Under the pieces are notes generated by a model. It was not told the DNA's origin and did not search any database. It worked only from the letters and a program-made list of their open reading frames with translations. Shown here piece by piece: positions 46,804-55,907 of a stretch of 64,000 nt of DNA. The stretch is from Hymenobacter sp. DG25B (GTDB taxonomy: Bacteria > Bacteroidota > Bacteroidia > Cytophagales > Hymenobacteraceae). Positions within the stretch are counted from its first letter, which is position 1. Every line of letters begins with the position of its first letter. Where the stretch lies: positions 1 to 64,000 of the forward strand of contig NZ_CP010057.1 in assembly GCF_000801315.1 (NCBI RefSeq), given 5' to 3'. The translations under genes and the position numbers were made by a program.

Positions 46804-48688
46804 CGACGAGCGCCTCGCCATCATCGAGAAGTCCAGCCAGCAGGTTTCGCGGGGCATCTTTTTCTCCACCATCATCATCGTGGCCTCCTTCCTGCCGGTG
46901 TTCCTGCTCACCGGGCAGGAGGGTAAGCTGTTCCACCCGCTGGCCTACACGAAGACCTTTATCCTGCTCATCGACGCCGTGCTGGCCGTGACGCTGGCCC
47001 CGGTGCTGCTGTCCTTCTTTATGAAGGGCAAATTCAAGACCGAGGACCAAAACCCCATCAACCGGGGCCTGGAGCGGGTATACGCCCCGCTCATCAACTG
47101 GTGCCTGACCTGGCGCAAAACCACTATCGCCATCAACCTGGCGCTCCTGGCCATCAGCATCCCGCTGCTGCTGAGCCTGGGCACCGAGTTCATGCCCCCG
47201 CTCGACGAGGGCTCGATTCTGTTCATGCCCATCACGCAGCCCGACGTGTCCAACACGGAGGTCAAGCGCATTCTGCAGGTGCAGGACAAGATTATCAAGC
47301 AGGTGCCCGAAGTGGCCGGGGTGCTCGGCAAGGCCGGCCGGGCCAGCACGGCCACCGACAATGCCCCGCTGAGCATGATAGAAACCATCATCCAGCTCAG
47401 GCCCCGCAGTGAGTGGCGGCCCGGCATGACCAAGGCTAAACTCATTGCCGAGCTGAATGAAAAGCTGCAGATTCCCGGCGTGGTGAACGGCTGGACCCAG
47501 CCCATCATCAACCGCATTAACATGCTGAGCACCGGGGTGCGCACCGATGTGGGCGTAAAAGTCTACGGGCAGCAGCTCGATACCATTGAACAGGTGTCGC
47601 AACGAGTAAGAGCCGCGCTCACCGGCGTACCCGGCGTGCAGGACCTCTACGTGGACCCTATCACGGGCGGCAAGTACCTACAAATTGACCTTGACCGCCC
47701 GCAGCTGGCCCGCTACGGCCTGAGCGTAGACCAAGTCAACGAAGTGGTGGAAACGGCCATCGGCGGGGCGCCCGTGGCCACCACTGTGGAAGGGCGTCGG
47801 CGCTTCAGCATCAGCGTGCGCCTGGCCGAGGACTTCCGCAACAGCGTGGCCGCCCTGGGCCGCATCCCGATTCAAACCACGGCCTACGGGCCGGTACCGC
47901 TCTCCGCGGTGGCGCAGCTGCGCTTTGTCAACGGCCCGCCCATGATTAACTCCGAGAACGCGCAGCTGCGCGGGGCAGTGCTCTTCAACGTGCGCGACCG
48001 GGACCTGGGCGGCACCGTGAAAGAGGCCATGCAGCGGGTGCAGAGCCTGCAGGGCAAGCTGCCGGCTGGCTACTACCTAGAGTGGAGCGGGCAGTACGAA
48101 AACCTGATTAGCTCGCAACGCACGCTGCTCTTTATCCTACCCATCGTGCTTTTGGTCATATTTGGCTGCCTGTACTTCGCCTTTCACTCGGTACGGGAGG
48201 CGCTGCTGAGTCTGGTCACCATTCCCTTCGCCCTGATTGGCGGGGCCTACATGGTGTATTTCTACGGCGTACACCTCTCGGTGGCCGTGGCTGTGGGCTT
48301 CATCGCCCTGTTCGGGCTGGCCGTGGAAACGGGCGTCATCATGGTCATCTACCTCAACGACGCCATGCAGCAGCTGGTGGCCGCCAAGGGCAATTCCAGC
48401 GAGACGATTACCAAGCAGGACCTGCGGGATGCCGTGTTTCACGGGGCGGCCAAGCGTTTGCGGCCTAAGCTGATGACCGTTTCGGTGGCCCTGTTCGGAC
48501 TGGTGCCGGTGCTGTGGGCCACGGGCACGGGCTCGGATGTGATGCTGCCCATCGTGCTGCCCATGATTGGTGGGGTGTTCACTTCCTCAACCCACATTCT
48601 GCTGGTCACGCCCCTGATTTTTCTGATGACCAAGGAGTACGAGCTGCGCAAGTTCGGCAAGCTGGACGTGCTGGACGTGAAGCATTAA
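46796..48688 (+). CDS. cusA: CusA-type RND pump, C-terminal part
   Basis: From the ATG at 46796 (MTNDERLAIIEKSSQQVSRG) the remaining 630 residues complete the pump: helices 5-6 (FFSTIIIVASFLPVFLLTGQ), the second periplasmic domain (GTEFMPPLDEGSILFMPITQ), and helices 7-12 ending THILLVTPLIFLMTKEYELR. The start overlaps the previous stop by eight bases. The same frame is open upstream to 46682, which would also suit a simple frameshift. Together the parts give a normal pump of about 1050 residues. Confidence 0.85.
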   Translation: MTNDERLAIIEKSSQQVSRGIFFSTIIIVASFLPVFLLTGQEGKLFHPLAYTKTFILLIDAVLAVTLAPVLLSFFMKGKFKTEDQNPINRGLERVYAPLINWCLTWRKTTIAINLALLAISIPLLLSLGTEFMPPLDEGSILFMPITQPDVSNTEVKRILQVQDKIIKQVPEVAGVLGKAGRASTATDNAPLSMIETIIQLRPRSEWRPGMTKAKLIAELNEKLQIPGVVNGWTQPIINRINMLSTGVRTDVGVKVYGQQLDTIEQVSQRVRAALTGVPGVQDLYVDPITGGKYLQIDLDRPQLARYGLSVDQVNEVVETAIGGAPVATTVEGRRRFSISVRLAEDFRNSVAALGRIPIQTTAYGPVPLSAVAQLRFVNGPPMINSENAQLRGAVLFNVRDRDLGGTVKEAMQRVQSLQGKLPAGYYLEWSGQYENLISSQRTLLFILPIVLLVIFGCLYFAFHSVREALLSLVTIPFALIGGAYMVYFYGVHLSVAVAVGFIALFGLAVETGVIMVIYLNDAMQQLVAAKGNSSETITKQDLRDAVFHGAAKRLRPKLMTVSVALFGLVPVLWATGTGSDVMLPIVLPMIGGVFTSSTHILLVTPLIFLMTKEYELRKFGKLDVLDVKH

Positions 48689-48691
48689 GCC

Positions 48692-49957
48692 ATGAGAATC
48701 ATGAAGAAAGCATTCAACCTATTCTGGTTCCTCGCCCTGCTCACGTTGGCTACACGGCCCATTCAAGCGCAGCAGGTGCTGCCGCTGGACTCGGTGCTGC
48801 GGGCCGTGGAGGGCCGCAATCCGGCGTTGCGCCAGTACGGCTACCGCGCCCAGGCCAAGCAGGCCGCCGTGGCGGGGGCCCGCAGCTGGGAAGCGCCCAA
48901 GGTGAGCGCCGGCTACTGGATGACGCCCTACAATCAGCGGCCCATCAAGGAGGTGAACAACGGCCAGGGCGAGGGCATGCAAATGGTGTCCGTGGAGCAG
49001 ATGCTGCCCAACCCCGCTAAGCAGCGCGCCAAGCGCGAGTACCTGGCCGGCCAGGCCGCCGTGGACCAGGCCGACCAGACGGCTATGTTCAACCAGCTAC
49101 GGGCCCAGGCCCGCAGCCTCTACTACGGCCGCGTCCTGCTGGAAAAGAAGCTCGGCGTCCTCGACCAAAGCATCGGCCTGCTGGAGTTCCTGCTCAAAAT
49201 TGCGCAAGCCCGCTACCCCTACAACCAAAGCACGCTCGCCAGCATCTACCAGGCCCAGGCGCGGGTGGCCATGCACGGCAACGACCACCAGCAGCTCTAC
49301 GGGCAGCTGCGCCAGAGCACCATTGCCCTCAACACCCTGATGGCCCGCGACCCGGAGGGCGAGTTTGCCGTGGACACCCTACTGCCCACCGCGTTTGCCG
49401 GACCCTACCCGGACACGGCCGCGCTGGCCCGCCGGCGCAGCGACGTGCGCAGCCTCGACCGCTCGCTGGCCGTGCTTCGGCTCAACCAGAACGTGGAAGC
49501 CAACCGCCGCCGGCCCGACTTTGGGGTGCGCTACGACCACATGAACGGCCTCGGCGTCACTCCCAACCAGTTCACCGTCATGGGCATGGTGTCCATCCCC
49601 ATTGCCCCGTGGGCGTCCCGCGAGTACAAGGCCAACACCGCCGCTCTGGGCTACGAGGCGCAGGCCGTGCAGCAGCAGCGGGCCAGCCTGCTCACCGAAG
49701 CCGCCGGCCGCATCACCACCCTGCAATCGGACTTGCGCACCAAGCGCCAGCAGGTCGAAAACTTTGAGAAGGGCATCCTGCCCGCCCTGCGCAAGAACTA
49801 CCAGGTCACGCTGCTGGCCTACCAGCAGAATACGGCCCAGCTGCCGGCCGTGGTCGAAGCCCTCGAAACCTGGCTGCAGGCCCGCCTGCAGTACCTCGAT
49901 ACCCAAACCGAACTCCTAAACTTACACGTGCGCTATGACCAGGAACTGGAGCAATAA
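48692..49957 (+). CDS. cusC: TolC/CusC-type outer-membrane efflux protein
   Basis: This 421-residue protein has a signal peptide (MKKAFNLFWFLALLTLATRP, ending QAQQ). Two helical TolC repeats follow (LDSVLRAVEGRNPALRQYGY, and later VDQADQTAMFNQLRAQARSL). The 3' end overlaps the adaptor gene by 23 bases. It forms the outer-membrane channel of the Cus pump. The start is at 48692, with an alternative at 48701. Confidence 0.88.
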   Translation: MRIMKKAFNLFWFLALLTLATRPIQAQQVLPLDSVLRAVEGRNPALRQYGYRAQAKQAAVAGARSWEAPKVSAGYWMTPYNQRPIKEVNNGQGEGMQMVSVEQMLPNPAKQRAKREYLAGQAAVDQADQTAMFNQLRAQARSLYYGRVLLEKKLGVLDQSIGLLEFLLKIAQARYPYNQSTLASIYQAQARVAMHGNDHQQLYGQLRQSTIALNTLMARDPEGEFAVDTLLPTAFAGPYPDTAALARRRSDVRSLDRSLAVLRLNQNVEANRRRPDFGVRYDHMNGLGVTPNQFTVMGMVSIPIAPWASREYKANTAALGYEAQAVQQQRASLLTEAAGRITTLQSDLRTKRQQVENFEKGILPALRKNYQVTLLAYQQNTAQLPAVVEALETWLQARLQYLDTQTELLNLHVRYDQELEQ

Positions 49958-51338
49958 GCGGCGCTACGCGACGTGGTGCGTGCTGCTGCTTACGCTGCTG
50001 GCCGGCTGCAAGGGCAAGTCCCATGGCCCGGCCGCGCAGGCCCCCGCGCAACCCGTGTCCACGGCTGCCGCTCAACTGTACACCTGCCCGATGCATCCGC
50101 AAATCGTGCGCGACGCCCCTGGCCAATGTCCTATCTGCGGCATGGACCTGGTGCCCAAGGCCAGCGGGGATAACCAGGTCGCCGCCGATACGGCCGGCGC
50201 GGGTTTAACCCATTTGGTTACCTCGCCCAACGGGTCCGTGGTGTCGGGCATTGCCACGGTGCGACCTACCTCCGGGGCTGCAGCCGACACCCTCACCCTG
50301 CCCGGCGTGGTTGACTACGACCCGCGCCGGAGCCGGGCGGTGGCCGCCCGCGTAAGTGGCCGCATCGAGCGGCTGCGGGTCCGCTTCAACTATCAGCCCG
50401 TGCGCCGCGGCCAGACCCTGCTGGAGCTCTACAGCCCCGAGCTGGTGACGGCCGAGCAGGAGTACATCTTCCTGCTCGGTAATGACGCCGACAACCCGGT
50501 TTTGGTCAACGGTGCCCGGCAAAAGCTGCGGCTGCTGGGCCTGAGCGAAAGTCAATTGCGCGCCCTGGCCCGCACCCGCCGCCCCGACTACCGGGTAGCC
50601 GTGTTCAGCCCTTACGACGGGTACTTAGTGGAAAACACGGTGGCGGCATCATTCGCAACGCCGTCCCCATCCGGCATGGCCGAAGCCAGTGCCTCAGCGG
50701 ACGGTGGTGACATGAGCAGCGCATCAGCGATGGGTTCAGGAGCCGAATCAGCAACTACAACTGCTCCAACTGCTGCTCCCACCACCGGGCTCAAGCTACA
50801 GGAAGGCGGCTACGTGAGCACCGGGCAAACCCTTTTTCAGGTAATGAACACCGCACAGGTGTGGGGCCTGTTTCAGCCCGGCCCCGGCGAAGTCGCGCAG
50901 CTACGCCCCGGCCAGCTGGTGCGGGTGCTTGTGGATGGCGACCCAACTCATCCCCTCACCGCCCGCGTGGAACTCGTCGAGCCCACCTACCGGGCCGGAG
51001 CCAGCACGCCGGCCATACGCGTGTCCCTGCCCAATGCTCAGGGACTGCTGCGGCGCGGCACCCGACTCACGGCCCACGTAACCAGCGCGGCGGATGAGGG
51101 CTGGTGGCTGCCCCGCGCGGCCGTCGTGGACCTGGGCACCCGGCAGGTAGCCTTTGTGCGGCGCGGCCGCACCTTCGTGCCTATTACGGTGCAGGTGGGC
51201 CAGCGCACGGCCGCGCAAGTACTGGTACGGCAGGGCCTGACCGGCACGGAAGATGTGGCTGCCAATGGCCAATACTTGGTCGACAGCGAAAGCTTCCTGC
51301 AAACCTCGTCCACCACAAATTCCACTCTCCATGACTAG
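49935..51338 (+). CDS. cusB: Cus-type periplasmic adaptor with N-terminal metal-binding module
   Basis: This 467-residue lipoprotein-like adaptor (LLLTLLAGCKGKS) has a heavy-metal-binding module at about residues 45-75: YTCPMHPQIVRDAPGQCPIC, then GMDLV. Barrel and hairpin domains follow (VSGRIERLRVRFNYQPVRRG, LLELYSPELVTAEQEYIFLL) and the C-terminal PRAAVVDLGTRQVAFVRRGR. The module probably hands Cu(I)/Ag(I) to the pump. An inserted Ala/Ser/Thr-rich loop lies near residues 240-270. It overlaps cusC at the 5' end and the next adaptor at the 3' end (ATGACTAG). Confidence 0.9.
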   Translation: MTRNWSNKRRYATWCVLLLTLLAGCKGKSHGPAAQAPAQPVSTAAAQLYTCPMHPQIVRDAPGQCPICGMDLVPKASGDNQVAADTAGAGLTHLVTSPNGSVVSGIATVRPTSGAAADTLTLPGVVDYDPRRSRAVAARVSGRIERLRVRFNYQPVRRGQTLLELYSPELVTAEQEYIFLLGNDADNPVLVNGARQKLRLLGLSESQLRALARTRRPDYRVAVFSPYDGYLVENTVAASFATPSPSGMAEASASADGGDMSSASAMGSGAESATTTAPTAAPTTGLKLQEGGYVSTGQTLFQVMNTAQVWGLFQPGPGEVAQLRPGQLVRVLVDGDPTHPLTARVELVEPTYRAGASTPAIRVSLPNAQGLLRRGTRLTAHVTSAADEGWWLPRAAVVDLGTRQVAFVRRGRTFVPITVQVGQRTAAQVLVRQGLTGTEDVAANGQYLVDSESFLQTSSTTNSTLHD

Positions 51339-52719
51339 GCCACACCCATTTGCGCGTTGGGCCGGCCGCTGGCTGCTGGTGCTATTGGTGGCAATGAGCA
51401 GCGCGGCTTGCCAGAAAACCAAGCCCGCCAGCCCGGGGGCAGTGGGTGAGAAAGTATATTACACCTGCTCCATGCACCCACAAGTCCACGCGGAAGCCCC
51501 CGGCCCGTGTCCTATCTGCGGCATGGCCCTGATTGCAATAAAGCCGGCCCCGGCAGCCATAAAGCCCGCCGCCAGCGCCGCCGTGTACACCTGCCCGATG
51601 CACCCGCAGGTACACCAAGCCAAACCCGGCCTCTGTCCCATCTGCGGCATGGACCTGGTGAAGCAGGCCGCTCAACCGACCCCTGCGGGCAGCGCGTCGG
51701 CTAGCAGCGCGGACCTGACGCTGACCGCGCAACAGGTCTTATTGGGCAACATCCACGCGCAGGTCATCGGCACCCACCCTGCGGAAAGCCCCGCACCCAC
51801 CGTGCTAACCGGCACCATCACCGCCGATGCTTTGCAAACTGAGAGCGTGAGCAGCCGGGTGACCGGGCGCATTGAACACTTGTACGTGCGCCAGACCGGA
51901 CAGCTGTTGCATCGGGGCGCGCCCCTGTTTTCCGTATACAGCGAACAGCTGCAGGCCCTGCAGCAGGAATACCTGCTGGCCCGGGCCCAAAGCCGCGAGC
52001 AGGGCGGGGCTTATCATCAATTTGCCGAGGCCGCGGGCCAGAAGCTACGGCTGCTAGGTATGACAACTGGCCAACTGCAGCAACTGGCCGCCCGGGGCCG
52101 GCCCAACCCGGTAGTCACGTATTTCAGCCCGACCACCGGCACCGTGCAAACCCTCGACGTGGTGCAGGGCCAGTACGTGACCGAGGGCAGCCCGCTGGTC
52201 ACGCTCACCAACCTGTCCACCGTCTGGGTCGAAGCACAACTCTATCCACGGGACGTGGCCCGGCTGCCGTTGGGCAAGGCCGTCAGGGTGCAGGTGGCCG
52301 GGGAGTCCGGCTCGTTTCGGGGCAACGTCGTCTTTCTCAGCCCCGAGCTTAACGGTGGCAGCCAGGTTACGCTCGCCCGCATTCAGCTGGCCAACCCCAA
52401 CGGCCGCCTGCTGCCGGGGGCGCAGGCCAACGTGCTGCTCGATGCCCCAACGACGGCAGCCACCGCCCAAACCATGCTGCGCGTGCCCGTGGAAGCCCTG
52501 ATTCGGGATGGGCAGGCCAGCTACCTCTGGACGCAGACCGGCGAGCGGCAGTACCGCCGCGTGCGGGTGAGCACGGGCGAGGGCTCGGCCAGCAGTGTAC
52601 CCATCACAACGGGTCTGCGGGCTGGAGAAAAGGTGGTGGTGTCCGGGGCCTACCTGCTGCAAAGCGAGTACTCCCTGCGCCAGGGCGCCACCGACAGCAT
52701 GAATGGCATGAGCATGTAG
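51331..52719 (+). CDS. cusB: Second Cus-type periplasmic adaptor with two metal-binding modules
   Basis: From the ATG at 51331 (MTRPHPFARWAGRWLLVLLV) this 462-residue protein has a lipobox (SSAACQ) and two metal modules: YTCSMHPQVHAEAPGPCPIC and YTCPMHPQVHQAKPGLCPIC, each followed by GM. The adaptor core follows (VSSRVTGRIEHLYVRQTGQL, TNLSTVWVEAQLYPRDVARL). The start lies inside the end of the previous gene (ATGACTAG overlap). Two adaptors in a row may form a mixed hexamer or serve two partners. I prefer 51331 over an upstream extension in the same frame. Confidence 0.9.
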   Translation: MTRPHPFARWAGRWLLVLLVAMSSAACQKTKPASPGAVGEKVYYTCSMHPQVHAEAPGPCPICGMALIAIKPAPAAIKPAASAAVYTCPMHPQVHQAKPGLCPICGMDLVKQAAQPTPAGSASASSADLTLTAQQVLLGNIHAQVIGTHPAESPAPTVLTGTITADALQTESVSSRVTGRIEHLYVRQTGQLLHRGAPLFSVYSEQLQALQQEYLLARAQSREQGGAYHQFAEAAGQKLRLLGMTTGQLQQLAARGRPNPVVTYFSPTTGTVQTLDVVQGQYVTEGSPLVTLTNLSTVWVEAQLYPRDVARLPLGKAVRVQVAGESGSFRGNVVFLSPELNGGSQVTLARIQLANPNGRLLPGAQANVLLDAPTTAATAQTMLRVPVEALIRDGQASYLWTQTGERQYRRVRVSTGEGSASSVPITTGLRAGEKVVVSGAYLLQSEYSLRQGATDSMNGMSM

Positions 52720-52792
52720 GCTTCCAATCCAAACCGTAATCCGTTGGGGGCCGCGGTCCGGCACCTGTTTTCAATCACCCCATTTTTATCCC

Positions 52793-53047
52793 ATGAAAAA
52801 GCTTCTGTTTCTAGGCCTTGTGCTCACCAGCTTCGCCGCCACCACGGCCTGCTCCGATAATAAGGGCAGCGCCGAAACCGCCACCTCGGCCACTTCCACC
52901 GCCGCCTCGGATAGCACGGCCAAACCGGCTGGCAACCCCGGGCCGGGCGTGGCCGCCGAAACCTATACCTGCACCATGCACCCGGAGGTCATCGCCAACG
53001 AGCCCGGCAAGTGCCCCAAGTGCGGCATGGACCTGGTGAAAAAATAA
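52793..53047 (+). CDS. Small lipoprotein with heavy-metal-binding module
   Basis: This 84-residue protein has a lipoprotein signal (MKKLLFLGLVLTSFAATTAC), a Ser/Thr/Ala-rich linker and one metal module (YTCTMHPEVIANEPGKCPKC, GMDLVKK). It is a stand-alone version of the adaptor module and likely a periplasmic copper carrier. It lies 73 bases after the second adaptor. Confidence 0.85.
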   Translation: MKKLLFLGLVLTSFAATTACSDNKGSAETATSATSTAASDSTAKPAGNPGPGVAAETYTCTMHPEVIANEPGKCPKCGMDLVKK

Positions 53048-53103
53048 AGACCCGGTCCACGCACTTTTTCATTTCATTTTTTACGCTCTTATTCTCCCAA
53101 CCC

Positions 53104-53430
53104 ATGAACAATCAACATCAGAATCTGCTCGACGCCCTCACTGCCTGCGTGGCCGCCTGCGAGTGGTGTGCCACCGCCTGCTTGCAGGAGCCCGACGTAA
53201 AAATGATGGTGCCCTGCATCAGCCTCGACCGCGACTGCGCCGACATCTGCGCCCTCACCGCCCGCCTGATTGCCCGCGGCTCTGTTCACGGCCAGCACCT
53301 GCTGCGCGAATGCGCCGAAGTCTGTAAGGCCTGCGGCGATGAGTGCGCCAAGCATTCGCACATGCAGCACTGCCAGGAATGCGCCGCCGCCTGCCGTCGT
53401 TGCGAGGAGGCTTGCCGCGCCGCTTTGTAA
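53104..53430 (+). CDS. Four-helix-bundle copper-storage protein (Csp/DUF326-like)
   Basis: From the ATG at 53104 (MNNQHQNLLDALTACVAACE) the product has 108 residues and about sixteen cysteines in CxxxC and CxxC spacing (AACEWCATAC, CADICALTAR, CQECAAACRRCEEACRAAL). This is the Csp/DUF326 bundle, which packs Cu(I) along the inside of a helix tube. It lacks a signal peptide, so it should act in the cytosol as the last line of the copper island. A strong terminator follows. Confidence 0.88.
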   Translation: MNNQHQNLLDALTACVAACEWCATACLQEPDVKMMVPCISLDRDCADICALTARLIARGSVHGQHLLRECAEVCKACGDECAKHSHMQHCQECAAACRRCEEACRAAL

Positions 53431-53453
53431 TAAGCGGCCCTTAACTGACAATG

Positions 53454-53493
53454 AAAAGGAGTGCCCGAACAAGTCTTGGGCACTCCTTTTTTT
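53454..53493 (+). terminator. Rho-independent terminator of the copper operon
   Basis: AAAAGGAGTGCCC (53454-53466) pairs with GGGCACTCCTTTT (53478-53490), and TTT follows. The 13-base perfect stem and T-run lie 23 bases after the Csp stop codon and end the rightward metal island. Confidence 0.85.
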
Positions 53494-53700
53494 CTGCTGC
53501 CCAGTTGCTCCGTCGTGGCGGGTTATTGCCCCCAACCTTTCCCACAGCTACTTGCAGCGCCGTCGCGGGCGGTGGGGTAATACAGGTAGTGTCAGCGGCA
53601 CCACCCTTAGCTACTGGCCCTACTTCTACCACCGGTCACGTAGAGGACTATCTTGCCGGGTATAAAAAAGCCGCCCCGTTATGGAGCGGCTAACTACGGG
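53494..53700. other. Gap between the metal island and the mobilisation genes
   Basis: No gene is supported. GCCGCCCC...GGAGCGGC near 53670-53692 forms a short hairpin. Short frames on both strands have no recognisable content. Confidence 0.3.
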
Positions 53701-53701
53701 A

Positions 53702-53730
53702 AAGCCCGCATTGCCAGCGTTGCCGGGCTT
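53702..53730 (-). terminator. Hairpin at the end of the DUF3991/TOPRIM gene
   Basis: AAGCCCG (53702-53708) pairs with CGGGCTT (53724-53730) directly after the stop codon of the leftward gene at 53729. It is a likely terminator of that gene, though it has no long T-run. Confidence 0.5.
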
Positions 53731-55804
53731 ACAAGCGGGGACCAGGTCGGGGCTTTTGCAGCACTTGCTGCGTCTGGGCAGGCTGCTCCAATTGCTGCAC
53801 GGCTTGGCGCAGCTGCTGCACGGCAGGATTATCCTTCAACGTGTCGAGCTTATCGACCACGGCCAGCACCTTCTCCACGTTTTCCCGGTTCAGACCTTCC
53901 AGCGCCGGCTTGGTCAGAAGCTGCCGGCTGACCTCCTGCAAACGGGCCGCGTTCAGTGTGGCAGCGCTCTCACGCAGCTCCCGGGCCACCAGGCCCGCCG
54001 CTTCGATAAACGATTGCCGGGCCTGGTCGTGGGCGGGCGAGTCACTGGGCACCAGCTTGGGCCCGGCCTGCCGCAGCTGCTCCTGCGCGGCGGCAAGCTG
54101 CCGGCGCTCCATTGCATCCGGCACCGGCTCAATCATAGTGGCCCTGGGATTTAGCCGCAATGCATCCAGCGCGTCGCTGATGGCCGGCAGCTGCGGCGAA
54201 TCCAGCCGGTAGCGCAGGGTAAGCTCCGTGGCAATTTCCCGGGGCGCATTGGTTTCCAGCTTAACGGCGTGGTCAATGGTGAGCCCGACCCTTTCGAGGT
54301 TCTCCCGCAGGGCGGGCAGCAGCGCCACGGCGTCGCGGCTTTCCCGAAACTCGACTACAAGCAGCCGCTCACCCTGGTTGCGGGCTAGGACTTGGGCCTC
54401 GTGCAGCTGCGCAATTTTGCCCTGGCCTTCGATGGGTGGGTTGTTCCAGTGCTGCTGGCCGAAGCCATACTGGTCCTCGTCAATGTCACCCAGCTCGCGC
54501 TGCACCACCCGCTGCAGCTGGTCGTGCTTGAGGTCCTGGTTCCAGTCCTTGCCCTGGCTTTTCACAATCTCCACCCGGTGCTCAAAGCCCAACGTCTGGC
54601 TGGCCGCCTCATTAAAGGCCCCCAGCGCCTCCCGGCTCATCGGCACGTGAAACTGGTAGGTGTGGGCCCCCAGCTTGTTGGAGTGAATCAGCTCGTCGCG
54701 CAGGGTCTGGCTGCTGGCCGAATTGCCCGGCTCCCCGTTTTCCTGGGCGTACTGCCGGGTAGCCTGGTCGTTGTAGCTTTTGAGGTGCAGGCTGAGCGCC
54801 TGCACGCCGGCCGGGTGGGCGGCGGTGATTTCGACGGTCAGCAGGTGCTCGTGCTCCCGGACTACTTTCATCGGGTTTTGCTCGCTGGCCAGACCGGCCA
54901 GCAGCCGGGTATCGAAGTGGTGGCCCTGCGTATCGTTGTCAAAAGCGGCTCGGATGACCGGAATGCCTTCCTCGCTGAGCAGCCGCTTCAGCTCGAAAAT
55001 CTTGTTCTGGGTGAGCGTGCCGGCCGTCGAGGCATATAGGGCGCTTTCACCGGGATGCAGCTGCGCGTAGGAAAGCGTATCGAGGGCCGATTCGCTTACG
55101 ACCAGCACCGCCGCCGGCCGGCCCTCGGGCAGCCTGCTCAGCCACAGCGAGCGGGTGAACTGGCTTTCGGGAGCCTGACCTTTGAAGCCCTCCCCTTTCA
55201 GCTCCAGTCCCACTACGCGCCCCTCGTGGTAGGCAGGAAAGGCCGTATTGACGTAGGTCTTGGCCGGCAGTCCCTCCTTCTGCACCGTGTGAAACTGGTT
55301 GAGGATGCGGCCCGCAAACTGCGGGTTGGCAATCGTGCTTTTGGTAATACCGCGCCCTTCTAGGTAGGCCGTGTTTTCGAGCGGCCGGCAGTGCTGGGTG
55401 TAGATGCTATGGAATTTCTCCCCCGGCGCGGTTTCCACGATGGGTGGCAGGTCGAGCCGGGGGCGCTGCTCCTCGGGCAGGCTGAGGTAGGCGCGGAAGT
55501 GGTCGTTAACTGACTGCCAGAGGTTGCGGCCCGGCAGCGGACCAAGGCCGGCGATGCGGTCGGAGCTGACCCGGTTTTTCATCCAGTCGATGACGCTGCC
55601 CTTGTCGCGGTCGTCCTGGGCGTTGAAATACATCCAGTCGCCGCCCCGGCCCTTGAAGACCACCAGCGTATCATCGCCCTCAAAAACGTGCCATTTGCCT
55701 TTGCCCAAATGCTCGCCTTTTTTGAGGTTGTAGCCGAAGTGGCTTAGCAGCTCGGGCAGCTCAACCTGCTCCTTAATCTTCTGGAAGGTGAGTTCATGTT
55801 CCAT
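53729..55804 (-). CDS. DUF3991/TOPRIM-domain primase-like mobilisation protein
   Basis: This 691-residue protein has an N-terminal DnaG-like zinc-finger region that has lost its cysteines (SHFGYNLKKGEHLGKGKWHV, YFNAQDDRDKGSVIDWMKNR). DUF3991 and a TOPRIM-like core follow (PAAVLVVSESALDTLSYAQL, RAAFDNDTQGHHFD, where the DND triplet would bind Mg2+). Residues 350-691 are long helical domains without assignment. Such proteins accompany MobA/VirD4 on Bacteroidota plasmids and may prime the transferred strand. Priming activity is inferred. It is the last gene of the leftward mobilisation set. Confidence 0.75.
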   Translation of the reverse strand: MEHELTFQKIKEQVELPELLSHFGYNLKKGEHLGKGKWHVFEGDDTLVVFKGRGGDWMYFNAQDDRDKGSVIDWMKNRVSSDRIAGLGPLPGRNLWQSVNDHFRAYLSLPEEQRPRLDLPPIVETAPGEKFHSIYTQHCRPLENTAYLEGRGITKSTIANPQFAGRILNQFHTVQKEGLPAKTYVNTAFPAYHEGRVVGLELKGEGFKGQAPESQFTRSLWLSRLPEGRPAAVLVVSESALDTLSYAQLHPGESALYASTAGTLTQNKIFELKRLLSEEGIPVIRAAFDNDTQGHHFDTRLLAGLASEQNPMKVVREHEHLLTVEITAAHPAGVQALSLHLKSYNDQATRQYAQENGEPGNSASSQTLRDELIHSNKLGAHTYQFHVPMSREALGAFNEAASQTLGFEHRVEIVKSQGKDWNQDLKHDQLQRVVQRELGDIDEDQYGFGQQHWNNPPIEGQGKIAQLHEAQVLARNQGERLLVVEFRESRDAVALLPALRENLERVGLTIDHAVKLETNAPREIATELTLRYRLDSPQLPAISDALDALRLNPRATMIEPVPDAMERRQLAAAQEQLRQAGPKLVPSDSPAHDQARQSFIEAAGLVARELRESAATLNAARLQEVSRQLLTKPALEGLNRENVEKVLAVVDKLDTLKDNPAVQQLRQAVQQLEQPAQTQQVLQKPRPGPRL

Positions 55805-55837
55805 GGTAATGCGGATTAATTCGAAGGATGGAAGGCA

Positions 55838-55871
55838 GAAAAAAGAAGCCCGGAAGCGAGCTTCCGGGCTT
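55838..55871 (-). terminator. Rho-independent terminator between the DUF3945 and TOPRIM genes
   Basis: AAGCCCGGAAG (55846-55856) pairs with CTTCCGGGCTT (55861-55871), with a run of A at 55839-55844 that becomes T6 on the leftward transcript. It ends the DUF3945 transcript and suggests that the TOPRIM gene has its own promoter or relies on read-through. Confidence 0.75.
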
Positions 55872-55907
55872 GTAGGGTGAGAAATGGCGGTTTTGAGGGA
55901 GGCCCGG

